Assembly: GCA_963169105.1 (NCBI GenBank)
Contig: OY720639.1
Location: 52,743,848-52,807,847, forward strand
DNA from: Ceriagrion tenellum
Taxonomy: Eukaryota > Arthropoda > Insecta > Odonata > Coenagrionidae
DNA: 64,000 nt
Direction of reading: 5' to 3'
How positions within the stretch are numbered: the stretch's first letter is position 1; each line of letters begins with the position of its first letter. Of this stretch, positions 24,151 to 36,900 are shown one piece after another. The notes beneath the pieces were generated by a model, which was not told where the DNA came from, did no database searches, and was given only the letters and a program-made list of their open reading frames with translations. The translations under genes and the position numbers were made by a program.

Positions 24151-27100
24151 TACCATCAAAAAAGGAACAAACTGACAGGATGATTAGAAGCCTTGGTAAA
24201 TTTGTTAAGAAAAAAGAATAGTAAAATATTGAGTGCACGGTTAAGCAGTAGCAAAACTTGGACCCTGAAGAGAGTGGATGAGAATAGGTAGACCTGAATA
24301 TATGGACACAGAAAGTTCTATGCATAGTAAGGATGACAACGGAGGAAGGAATTGGCATTGTAGAGGTAGGAAAGGAGGCTGATAGGATAGTTTGGAGGCA
24401 GAGCATGAGGACAGAACAAACAATATAAGGCAAAGAGATGTTGAAGGTTAACATTGAAGGAAGAATTGACGGCAAATTTGGATGAGGGAGAAAGAGGATA
24501 AACAAGCCACATATGATAAAAGAAAGTTATATTTTTATTCCACTGACAAGAGAAATAAGATTTGAGAAGAGATACTTCAAGATGGAAATACTCACTAGAA
24601 AGTTCCCTTAAAATGAGAGAATAGCAGATTACGATAAAGGATTAAGGTAGTATGAGTGAAATATCATTTTACTTAGAAATAAATGCCCTTTGTCCCATTT
24701 TAAAGAAAAATCTCACCCTTCTAATGACACAAAAAATTCAACCCCTCACCACATTACTTTCAGAGATACACATTTGCCAAAAAATACCAGCCCTTTTACA
24801 TGGGAAATGGTACGTGTATGCACTCCAGAGAGATATGATTTACAAAATGAGGTATTTCTAATGCTTAGATGTTGTAAAAAAAACTAACAGTGTGTAGTTT
24901 GTATTTTTTCTTAACTATATTTGAAAATTAAACGTATTGTCACCGCAGTAGGTTCTTGGGTATCACAAAAAGCCTTCCGTTTTGAAGGAGTTTCAAATGC
25001 ACCAGGCGAAAAAAATGAGTCATTCAAGACTTATTTAGATATTTTCATTTAATTAATTACAATTTCTGTCATATAAAACTATACTATTGCACCATTAATA
25101 ATGCAATATGTAATTTATGTGTCCTACAGCTGGTGAAATAAAAACGTATAATTTGAATATGGTCTCTATTATGACTAGGGAACTATCTTGCTCGCTCAGA
25201 GTAAATATACACATACTTACTCTGAGCTCGCTCGGACTACCTTAACCTAATGGGAGAAACAGTACCATTCCATGGCAACGTAGTGAGTTCCAAAATTTAT
25301 CCTCCCAAGCCTCACATTGATTGTGATTAAGCAGGAAATGGAATATGTATCTATAAAAATATTCTACTTTTGCCCTTTAATTCGACAGTTGCCCTTTAAT
25401 AATAAAAACTATTATAAGAATGACAAAATTAGAGGCTAACCAATTAATGATCATTATCTATAGTATCCTTGATATACCACAGGCACATGAATCAAAATTC
25501 TGTAGCACTGTACTTTAACTTTAGCTCACTTATGATTCCCACACATTGCAATTCACAAATAACGCCAAACAATTTCAAAAAATAAATGAACTACATTCAA
25601 GCTCTCCATCTTACATCCAGGAGACATTCTTAAGAGCCTGAAATACTTGACATGATGTGCTCAGAGATCTAAACAGTATTTAAAAATTCAAAGGTAAAAT
25701 ATTCAAAAATTCAAACATGACCTTCTCTTCCAGATAACAAAAGGAAGAGACATAGCTAATATTTACGGTAGCTATTACATATAATTCCCATCCCTCAGGC
25801 ATGAAAAATTTCAGGAACAGTATACTTTAAAGTTCAGGGAGCTGATGATGACCAACATTTACATTCTTTGGAAACAGCTTGGCTATGGATGACCAGAGTG
25901 TGGCGCATGGTGTGTGATATAAACTATCATGCTGAATGTGACTCGCATTCATCATTGACAAAAATAAACATAGAAAACTTAAAATGAAAATATGACTGAC
26001 TTAGTCACACAGCAGCTCTCACTTTTTACAAAACTGTGTATCATTAGAGCTAGCATTTCTTTTCAGGTTCCTATTACAGAGGTGATGGTCAAAAAAAAAG
26101 ATTATCATCTTCTTCCACAGCCAAAATATTCCTTCAAAAGAAACCTTCCTGCATATCTCGCACACGAAATCAAGGGCACAAAAAATGTAAAAATACATAT
26201 AAACAAAGCATGAAGATGATACATTGATATCTAGTGGCTAATGATGTCATTATACAACTCTAAAGTACAGGTATCACTCTCTTTGAATTACTAAAAGCCT
26301 ATGCGATGGTCAATGATCTAGACAGCCTTAGCAAAATAAAATCACTCAAAAGTATAATAGAAACAAATTTTGTAGACAATTAGCTATTAAAAATCATTGC
26401 ACTGATATTTCACTTGAAATGACATCCTTTTTTTCCAAGAAATATGCAATACCCTCTATAAAGAAGGATGTAGAGGCTATTCTCAGGATAGGTGTAATTT
26501 GGGGGTGGCAGTTGCCCCCCAATATGCCTACTCGAGGATAAAGGTTTTCACAGTGCTACAAACTTCAAAATAAGAAGGCTAGAAACATTTTTATTTGCAC
26601 TACTTAATTAATCTCCTTATAATATTCAATTAAAGAGATTACTTTGAATATTACAAGGAGAGCAGAGAGTATAAGCGATGATTCTCTGGTCACAAATTGC
26701 TCTCAATATGCTTTCAAATCTACCATTCTAGGTAGGTACCCAGGAATATTTGCCCTCCTAATCAAAATTCTCACATTACACCAATGATTTTCAGGTAATG
26801 AAAAGGGAATTATATGATGGTGAATTAGTACATAACTTAGTTCAGTGAATATTAAATAAAACTGGAGTTTTTCTTTCATTCTATATACAAATGCAGCACA
26901 TTGTATAGTGATTCATGCTAACAAGATAAAATGAAATAATATCCTCAACCTTCCACCCAATCCTATCTCTTAAAAATGAATCAATATCACATCTGCTAAG
27001 AGCTGCAGAGAACTCTCTATTTCCTAATTCCTCTGCACTTTATTTATCACAGCTTGTGACCCAACTACTGCTCTTCTCTTGCAGCAACTCATTGGTGCTT

Positions 27101-30100
27101 TGTATAATGTGAATATGTACTCTTTTATAAGAAATGAAGTTTTTTCTATTTTCTTAACTATCTTTACCCAACATATTCCTACTCATACATATTTCCCATT
27201 AAAGCCAAGCTGTCAATTCACCAGCCTCCAGGGAATATATCTAATACCTTCTCTGAACTTAATTTTACAGATAAATTTTAATTCATCTTGTCTTTGAGTT
27301 CACATTACCTTTCCTTGTACGGCCCATATACTGAAAACTCATCACCATTCCCTAAAATGTTTCCTCTTCATCTTTTAACAACATGTAAAACCATCAGTTA
27401 ATTTATAATAAATTCTCAGGCTTCACTTGGTAGAACAACATTACGATGGCTTGTAAATAAATTCACTTTGTAATATTCCACAATGGTTTTTATTATTCTG
27501 ACCTAGGTTTCGACTCAAGTCATTATCAAGGTCATTTAAAAAAATTACAAGGTAAATAAACAACAAAAACCATTGTGGAATATTAAATAGTGAATTTATT
27601 TACAAACCATCAGTTAATTGATGAATATTCTTAACAGTAAATTTGCAATGGAGAGGGGGGTAGAGAAAGGAGTGCTAGCATGCAAAGAAAGGTAGGGAAA
27701 AAGAAGTCACCAGAGAAAATTAGGAGATAAGGAAAAAACCGGTAAGAATGGGGCAATGGCACACTGAAAGCTCAGACTAGGACTATTACCCAAGAAAAGA
27801 GTGACAAAGGAAGAAAAATATGCATTTGAGATGTCACAACAAGATGGAAAAAATTGCCCTACCAAAGAACCGAGTGATGTTCAGAATGAGAACAAGTATT
27901 TTAAGTAAATGTTCACTTTAAGGCAATATCCATTGAAACACTTAGGGAGGAAAAAGGAATGAATCATGAGTGTACATTTCAATAATATATTTCTTTCAGG
28001 AAAAAGTTCCTTGGAAGGATAACTGAGAAGGAAAGATATTTGGAGCCAAACACTAGATGGACTTTCTCTTCATGGATCAGAATACTCGATAATCAGCAAA
28101 AATGACAGCCAAGGTCCAGACCTTCACTTTATACAACCAAATGAAAATTATCATGGACTTTCCTATCAAAAATAAACTGTCATGAGTTGTGTCATTGACA
28201 CAGTGATTAGTATGAACACAATAGCATTAGTGTGAGCCAATCCAAGTCAGTTCTTGGGTATGATGAAAAGAACCCTACAGTTACTAGCAAACAGTGTGGA
28301 GAGACTATTTATTTCCCATACAATATTCCCCATCCATATGCTACACAACCACTTAATGTGGCATTCCTCAAAGCATATAGTATACGTTACATATTAACTA
28401 AATAACTTTTCACTTGCCAAACACCTTTCACTGGAAAAAAAACCATAAACGAGCGCCTTCACAGTTTCACCAGAAAATTTACTAGGAGCTTTACTGGCCC
28501 AGCTTTAACTTACCGCTCAACATGATTTGCATCTATCAGGGAAATGGAGAATAGACCAATGATGCTGATATTGCTGGAGGCAGCTGCAGGAAAGGAACTT
28601 AGTTCTCAGAACTTGGCCATTACCAATTGGAATAAGGTATCCCAGAAAAAGAGATCAGCTGCTGATCAAGGGACAGATTTCTATATATGGTTAACAATTA
28701 GCATTGAGGAGAATGTAACAGGGAATCTTAATCCTTTAAATGTCACCATTGGGCCTGATTATGGTTAAGTTCTACCTTTGCCCATAAACCCCTTCAATCT
28801 CCGAGTTCAAATAATAATAATAGTTATCTTTGAGTTCTATCTTCTTAAGTAAGGCAAATTAAAGCAGGTAAACCACTAAGTATCACCCTAGAAACGTAAT
28901 GAATATTATATGCTCTCCAAGGTCATTACCATTAATAAAGTGACTCTTTACCTTTATAAGCAGAAAGTTTAAAATAAGCTAGCTATACACATAGGGATAC
29001 CCATTTTTTAAAATTTGAATGTAAGAAACATTCAGAGGTTAACTGATCAGGGGGACTTTTTTCACCCATTGACAAACTTTATCTCCCCTCCACCATTCAT
29101 CAAAGATAGTCCATAGGCCCTCATTTTTCTCAACAGTTCAGAGTTATGGTAGTGCCAACAATTAAGTAAGTGACTATGGGTGCATATTTTATCTAAAACT
29201 GCTTACCCAGGTCCCAAAATTGTCAATCTCCAATCAAAATTAATGTAAAAGTACTCATAGACTTAGGGCTCTAGCCACATTACTTTTAAATCACGGTTCG
29301 AGAATATCTGCGGTCAGTGTCTTGACAGCATCACTTAGTGCACGCACCTCCATCAAGAAAATTTGGAAGATACCGTTACTCATTCACAGAGAAAATAAAT
29401 TGTAAAATCCGATACAAGGAAACCACCATATAGTGGAAAATGAGGTTTTATAGACTTGCCAATGTCAACTGAAGCTGCAAGGGAGATAATGGACGTCTGC
29501 CAATGAGCTACAAAGCTACAGACTTAGGAGCCCCTGAAGGTTTGAAATAATGTTTCCAATAAAGGCATTTCTTACATGAAAAAAGGAGAAATAAAGAATA
29601 GAGGAAATTTTTAAAGGCTTTAAAAGAATCCACTGGTAAAGTAGAACACTTTTTGATTGCAGGAAGGTAATCAGGGTAAAGTAAAAAAATGCACAATTTC
29701 TTGTCAAACCTAGGATATTTCTTCTCTTAATAATCATTTACAGCCATTCACATATATGATGCTATTATAATGCATGATTCCAATCACTATCATCTGCAAA
29801 TTTTAGTGTCACCCACTACAGAATCCCTATAGTCCAAATAAACGTTTTGGAAAATAGTTTAAAAAAGATACCCATTATCATTATACTCTTTGCACGCTGA
29901 ATCATCCTTCCATCCTTCACCAAACATAAACAAAGACACAAATGAAGAGTTATTTATATAAAGCTATTCATTTTTCATCATACACATCTTGGCTAGGTGT
30001 AAAATGTCTTGCTTTTCTCATATATTTTGCCTACATTTCAAGTTGGATCATTTATAAAATACCAGGACGTTAAGGAGGCATCATATGAATAATTCACTTA

Positions 30101-33100
30101 ACCTTTCTTCAACCTATAATTTAATTTGATGCCTTTTGAAACAAAAGGAAAAATCATCGCTATGCCATAGAGAGACACATCGTTTTTTTCATTTCAGTAG
30201 GAACTGTAACAGCAACTTTATCATGTACTGACTCACTGATATTGTAATCGGATGGATTGTCATGACAACTACTCAAGAATGAACCACGCACCTCTTTCAT
30301 CTTACACCCAGGTACAATCACAAAAGTCTAGTCATTTCTTTTTTTCTTACAAAATATATCTTTTGCTTAAATACATTCCAATATGATTTCTTTCTTGTCC
30401 AGACACATTCTCATAACTTACTATACACTTTTTACATGTTCTCCATTATCCCCTTCAAAAAGGTAACACACTTTTTTAAATGTTTGGCCTCATCATCACT
30501 AATTATGAATATTTTTAGAACAGTCTTCTTAAACAGACAATGTCAGCCATATTAGTGTGGTAGCAATTTCCAGCATTCAAAAGTATTGCTGAACAATTGT
30601 GTGTACATTTGATTTACATATCATAAAACGATACCAATCTTTTATTTACCTCTGCCATTATGCTAACTCTAAATTCATGGCCCACTTAGTATTAGTCATT
30701 CACACATTCCTCAAAAAACAATGTGCCTTAATAATAAAATACTGTCTACTCATATAAGTTGTATTGGTAGGTATTACAGAAAATAAATAAACATAGACCA
30801 GAGATGGAAGGTCAAGCTTCTAACTGGAATTTTCAGACATATAGGAAGGGTTGTGTGATTCTATCCATCCAGTGTGCCTACCCTTTATAAAACATATTCT
30901 CATGGTCCAATATCTCTCTCGGATGGAATTTTCTCTCACCTTTACACCTTCACAATGATTCATTATTAAGACAACTTATACACTATATCTATATAACCTC
31001 TGAGACAATAATGCAAGCTACATAAATTTTAAAAAGTAGTGAAAAAATTTATATCAATAAAAATATGCTAAAATAAGTTTTTATATACACCAACAAATAA
31101 AAACCATGTCTTTCGTCAAAACACCTTTGAATCCTAGTGGATTCTGCAATAATTCAAATTCTTTTATGAATAAAAAATATGATATGTCGTATAAATTAAC
31201 AAGCCTCATGATTATATCAAATTATCAGTCCATTTATATATCTATGTAAATATATATTTTTTTCTTTAAAAGGCAAAAATGAAATGCAAGAAACGGAAAT
31301 GGCAATTGTAGAGTAATAAATCACTCACTCTGATGAAAACTTTCCCCACATCGCTGAACCATTAATTGTTTCAACTTCCCATCTAACAGTGGATATAGCT
31401 ACTAATTTCACAAATGACACTGAATACTCTTCTTGGTAGTAAATGCAGTTGAATTCACAAGTATAACTATTGCAGGAGATATACGAACTATGGACAATAA
31501 TGAAGGGACATCCATGTCAAGAGAATACACCAGTAGCAAAGTAAGTAGTAACTCAAAAATTGAAACATAAGCCAACTATACTTGGGTAGTTGCAAAATAT
31601 CTGGCATACACTTACAAGATTTAAGCACTTCTAAACACCGAGTTTTGGCAGCCATGCCAGTGACATGCTTATACTCTCGGGATGACGCCTATGTAGAACT
31701 AAATTGGACAATATCCTCCAAAGATGTTATACACAACAATAGATGCTTCCTTAAGATAGAGGAGGGAGGGAACAAATACAAAAGTAAAAGGATATTGTTA
31801 TTCTAACTGCTCCCCTTACGCTTATTTTGATATACAACATTGTGATGATTTTACCATTGACTCCACACACTCATCTCTCTCTCTTTCTGTCAGTAGAAAT
31901 GTAAACAATTATTCTGTTTAACAGTATAAAATTTGGTGCAGTAGCATCTACTTTTGTGGCTACAGAGAAAATGAGTGTGTGAGCATTGTTTATTAGTAAG
32001 ATGGTTTGAAAACAGCAAACAGCATCCTGTGTATAATGAAAAGGTGCAGTTCCATCTTTTGTCAACAAATTAGCGATACTGGGGTATTTTATAATAATAT
32101 GGCTTGCCTATCCACTAAACAAAATGCAGAAAAATGTGTACCCTTGGTAATACAAATTTATACATTAAGACCTAAAATGCAAAAAAAATGCTTTGCCATC
32201 TTTGTACTTGTGTGGCCACATATTTTGTGCCTGTCCTGTAGAATTAAAATTTTACAAAATAAATTAATAAATCCATAAAAATGGTACTGGAGTGGTTGAA
32301 TAAAATGAACCTACAGCACACCAATGGTAAAAGAAGCTAATCCATGGAAAAGCAAAATATGGAACTGCATTCAGTTAAAAGTGGCAGAAAGCAGTTTGAT
32401 ACAATTAATTTTTATCACCTATAGACATCAACATTATGACCACATGACATCTTAGTATCAAAGAGTTACAGTTCTCATTACAGGACAGACTTATTTACAG
32501 TATAATAAAATTTTGCGAATAACTAACCTGACAAAAATGTCATCAAACATCATGGAAAAATGGTACTTCCCAACAAAGTACAAGCACATATAGACATATT
32601 TCTATGTAACCTAATACATAGTAAATTTCTTATAATGATGATGACAATACCAATTGTTCATAGGTCAGATTTCGTGTGATCACAGTACCTTTACAGCCAT
32701 CCTACGTAAGAGACAGACACTGAATGTCAGAGCCTTTTGATGCACTTTACAATTATCATTTGGGTAATATATTATGATAAAGACATTCTCAAGACAGCTT
32801 CTTTTCATAAATGTGCAGTTCTTCGATCAATATGTTTCAATTTTTCACGTTCTGATCAAATAATGAAAGATAATTTACTAAATGTGACCAGAATGCATTT
32901 TAGGCTTATGAATGTACATGTTAATAATAATTTAAATAAAAAACGATGTGATATATTTATGTGAATATTTATGCGTATATATAATATGACTATGTTCAAA
33001 ATATCACGCTATTACTTTGGTTATTTGGGGACAGGCGGGAAACACCATATGCCACACTTCAAAGGAGAAACTCAACTCATTCGTTTCTAAGATCCAGAGG

Positions 33101-33425
33101 ATGTGGCACGGTTTCCACAGCACACAATCAATGTCAATTATTCCCCTAGCCTCCCCACTCTCTATCCTGATTGCCACCTTTTTTCCAGCACAAGGCAAGT
33201 ATCAGAACTCTTGTCTCCTGTGGGAAAACACCTCTCACTGCCATGGATATTGAATTATTTTTAGGGATTCTAGGCAGGCAGGCTTCATGGTTTGGGCAAG
33301 GAAGATACCCACGGATACCTCTTACGTCTGCAGGAGGACCTCGTGCTGTAAGGGACGGGGAGGAGAGCTTGGCGGCCTTCTCCATACCGGCACTCCCCGG
33401 TTCGGTCCCTCATCAATGCTCACTC
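24151..33425. other. Gene-free 3' flank of psq, possibly including its 3' UTR
   Basis: About 9.3 kb of AT-rich DNA with no frame that I recognise on either strand. The psq 3' UTR must begin at 33425 on the minus strand; I could not fix its polyadenylation site (AATAAA-like candidates exist, e.g. near 31989). Contains the snap-back repeat at 27445-27611. A G-rich patch near 26500-26530 resembles the end of hAT transposon B. Confidence 0.5.
27445..27611. repeat. Snap-back repeat with 50-bp inverted arms
   Basis: The left arm (27445-27496) holds TTGTAAATAAATTCACT and AATATTCCACAATGG; the right arm (about 27561-27611) holds the complements CCATTGTGGAATATT and AGTGAATTTATTTACAA. Between them lies a smaller inverted unit with GACCTAGG and AAGGTC ends at 27500-27534. 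On the minus strand this unit contains a short stem (GACT TG AGTC) followed by GAAA. Confidence 0.75.
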
Positions 33426-33929
33426 TCAGCTGCTATACATCTCAAAGTCGATGCCTTCGTGTCCTCCTCCGCTAGTTGTAAGCATGATGCTACTTCCACT
33501 TCCTGGACCAGCAGGACCTTGTGCAGAGCCACCCTCCACCCCACCACCTTCTGCCTCAAATCGAATCCTCTTGAATCGGCCATACAAGGAAGAGTATGGC
33601 AAGTTGTAGTGGATTGCAGCTTGATTGATGCTCATCTCGCCAACACGAACAGCCTCAAGTGCCTCGTTCATGTCATCTTCCGACCACGGGACCGGATTGC
33701 TTTTGGACAGTTCGATTCCCTCCCTCTTGCACCTACCATAAAGTGTGCCACTAGGTATGCCATGCTCTGATGATGCCCTCTGTACAGATGTCCCCTGTCG
33801 AATGGCTTCAAGAGCTCTATTAAGGTCCTCAGATGACCAGGTTGTGGGTGTTGCATTGAACGGGGCAGAGAGCTTGATACCTTCCTTCCTCGCAATCTTA
33901 TACAGAGTGCTACTAGGGATGCGATAAAC
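33426..33929 (-). CDS. psq: psq exon 7 (rest of Psq motif 2, motifs 3 and 4, C-terminus)
   Basis: It enters after TTCCTCAG with VYRIPSSTLYKIARKEGI, completing motif 2. Motif 3 runs WSSEDLNRALEAIR to GIPSGTLYGRCKREGI. Motif 4 runs PWSEDDMNEALEAVR to LPYSSLYGRFKRI. A Gly/Ser-rich tail ends DFEMYSS at the TGA. Each motif ends in the IPSxTLY-like recognition helix of the Psq family. The 199-codon plus-strand frame over this exon is its shadow. Confidence 0.95.
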   Translation of the reverse strand, partial: VYRIPSSTLYKIARKEGIKLSAPFNATPTTWSSEDLNRALEAIRQGTSVQRASSEHGIPSGTLYGRCKREGIELSKSNPVPWSEDDMNEALEAVRVGEMSINQAAIHYNLPYSSLYGRFKRIRFEAEGGGVEGGSAQGPAGPGSGSSIMLTTSGGGHEGIDFEMYSS

Positions 33930-36900
33930 CTGAGGAAATAGAAAAATATGAGGGTTTCATAAAAAATCTCCATTACAGTGGTACACACAAAACTGCAGGT
34001 AAGAGTACATAAAACAAAAATTTTAACAATAAAGCTCAATTTACGGGAGTATAAACAAAAGAGAGCCCAGTTTAGATACAAATTTTTTATTTTTGGCTCA
34101 CTTTTTTCATAAAAAGAGGTGCCCCAGAGGAATTTTGAAGCACTTCATTATCATGTACCATATCCATACCAGATTCTTATAAACTAAAGTAAAAATGCTG
34201 AAAAAAAATTTTGAGGCAACATCATTCAATAGATACACTAAATGGATGAAAAATTCCTCCCATGTGGCAATGAGAAGGCCCTAAACCAAGAAGTAGCTTA
34301 AGACTCACTGAAACAAAATCATAATTCAAAGTTCCTTTTCATAAACTATGACAGAATGCTTATAACCCAGTAGGAAAAAAACAACATTTTGGCAGGCATT
34401 TATCATTTATTAGGCACTTACCATCATTATATAGGGTAAAATGAAGTTTCAACTCCCATGACTGTAAATTTCTGAATGTAACATGGCAAAGCCTTGAATA
34501 AAATAAGTCAGATGGAGTCAATCATGAATGACATGAATTTTTTCAAGTAACACTTCAAAGGGAAACTTTTACGAATGGACAAACATTAATGTGGTTAGTT
34601 GTTATTTAATAATGCATTTAAATTTAATCTTGGGATATTTCATAGAACCACCAAGCCTTCTGACATCTCACACAACACAAAAAGAGCTCCTCCGATATAT
34701 AGCACTTGTCAGAGGAAATAAAAAAATAATTTGTCTCAGGATCTATTGAACAAACCTTTGCAGCACGGTTTGCAGAAATTCGGCCAGCACGCAGTTCATC
34801 AAGGGCAGTTGTCAAGTCATCCTCGGACCAAGACTTTCCTCCAGGCGGACCACCACCATCCTTCTTGGGGGTATCAATGCCGAGACGGTGCGCTCGCTGC
34901 CAGAGCGTGGTGGACGGGATCCCAAAAGTTGCAGAGGCCCGGGTGAGACTCATGGCATGGGACCGCAATGCATCAAGGGCCATCTCCATATCTTCGTGGT
35001 TCCAGTTCTTGGCACCACCTGGACCACACTTTCCCCCACCCCCTCCACCTCCTCCACCCCCTCCTCCCCCACCACCCCCGCCTCCTCCGCCGCCCCCACC
35101 TCCCCCACCTGAAGTTACTCCGCTGCCAGCCCCACCGCCAGCACCAGCTCCTCCTCCGCCACCTCCCCCAGGAGCGCCAGATACCTCACTGCCATCTAAG
35201 AGCAAAGCCACTGATGTAACATGAGATGATTGAAGTCATATGAGATAGGTTTCTTAGTAAACAACACACATGAGGGAAGAATGAAAGGGCATACACACTG
35301 GATGATGAACACTTCGTTCTTTTCCCCCTTTTATTACAAGGGGGAGTGAGTTCTTGCCTCCAAAAAAAACTGACAATGGATTAATGAGAAGGTGAATGCA
35401 AGTTGTAAGAAATTCCTCCAAAATCGAGGTTTGACAAGGCAAACAAAGGCAACACCAGAGATGAGATAACAGAGAGAAAAACATGTATCCATACAAAACT
35501 TGTATTTACAATTCCATTTCCAAAGAGCACTTAAGTCCCTTTTTTGCAAAATTTGTACAAGTGAAATGATTAAGACAGATGCATTCACCAAGTTTGAATT
35601 GAATGATTCATGATCAAACAAACAAAAGAGCTTCTTCAGCAGAAATCATAGAGTGATCATCAGTTGAGGAATCTATTCCACTATTTACATCATATAACTA
35701 TTTGAACTCAGACTATGAAATTATAAATATCACATTTAACTACAAAAGGTAAGGTTAGCAGAGTTTCACGCAAGCAAAGTATACTAAGTTGATACCATGA
35801 ACTTGTGGCATGCAGTATCATGCTGGATAAACTAATTTCACAGTTTATATTCATGCCAAGCAAATGTTAAGAAGGTAAAAATGTCATTAGAAACTCATTG
35901 AATTCCCTCTACATAGCAAAATAACATGCACAAGTCATCAAATCAAAAAATTAACAACCAGTGTGTTCACATAAATTTTGTGAGCCTCTAATGACAACAA
36001 AATAAGATAAAGAGCCAAAAATTTAAGAGAAAACGTGTATAATTACAGCCACTTATGGTTCCCCAAAAGTCGATTACTGGTAATCAATCACACATGAATA
36101 GGGACATAAATAAAATCTCTTAAGGACTACAGTTGAAACTGTGCATAAGTGTGTACCAAATACACCATTTGAAAACCATCCAACTCATAGTATCTTTAAC
36201 TACCCTAATAATAGTTCAGCTGAGTCTGTGATTGTTCAATATAAAAAAAAAGTCGCAACTACTCTATACCTCCAAAACAATAATGAGGACTGTAATTTTA
36301 TAGGTATTTTAAGGTATTTTACAGCACATTCAGAGCATAATTTGTCACCAATGAAACTGAATCATGTTGTTACCATTTTTCACTTCATCTTTCCTTTACT
36401 GAGTAAGCTTGTTTTGGCTCACACTGAGGAACCATTTCTCAAAAAACAAAGTTAATCCAGCATATTAGTTTCCAAGAAAACAATGAAAGATGATGGTAAA
36501 CAACCTTGCCTCTTGGCTAAGAGCTTAACTTCCAACATATTTCCTCATTATCCAAAATTTTCACAAATTTTTCTACTACAAAGTTTGAAGACCTAGGCTT
36601 GGTAAAGCCTTTATGGAGTCACCCCTGTACATTAAAGCCCACCAAATTTCAGAGAGTGGAGGACATCTTGGTCACTTAACTGACTAAGCTTTTGGCCAGA
36701 AATTGAAGGAAACAGATTCGAGTGCCAGTCAAAGTGAATTATTTTTTTCTCAGCAGAAGTTAACACTAATCCATACTACATAGTAAACAGTTAATATTCA
36801 TGCTATTGTAAATAAAAATTATTATAAATGATACTATTCATTATATCAATACTATTTGACTAATACCCAAATTCACTAACTATTAAAATGAGGCTCATTG

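Noticed and set aside
26495..26530. G-rich patch resembling the end of hAT transposon B
   Set aside because: Only about 25 bp of loose similarity and no second end.
33171..33770. 199-codon plus-strand frame
   Set aside because: It overlaps psq exon 7 on the opposite strand, where four-motif Psq coding is clear.
34865..35224. Proline-rich plus-strand frame
   Set aside because: Antisense of the poly-glycine tract of psq exon 6.
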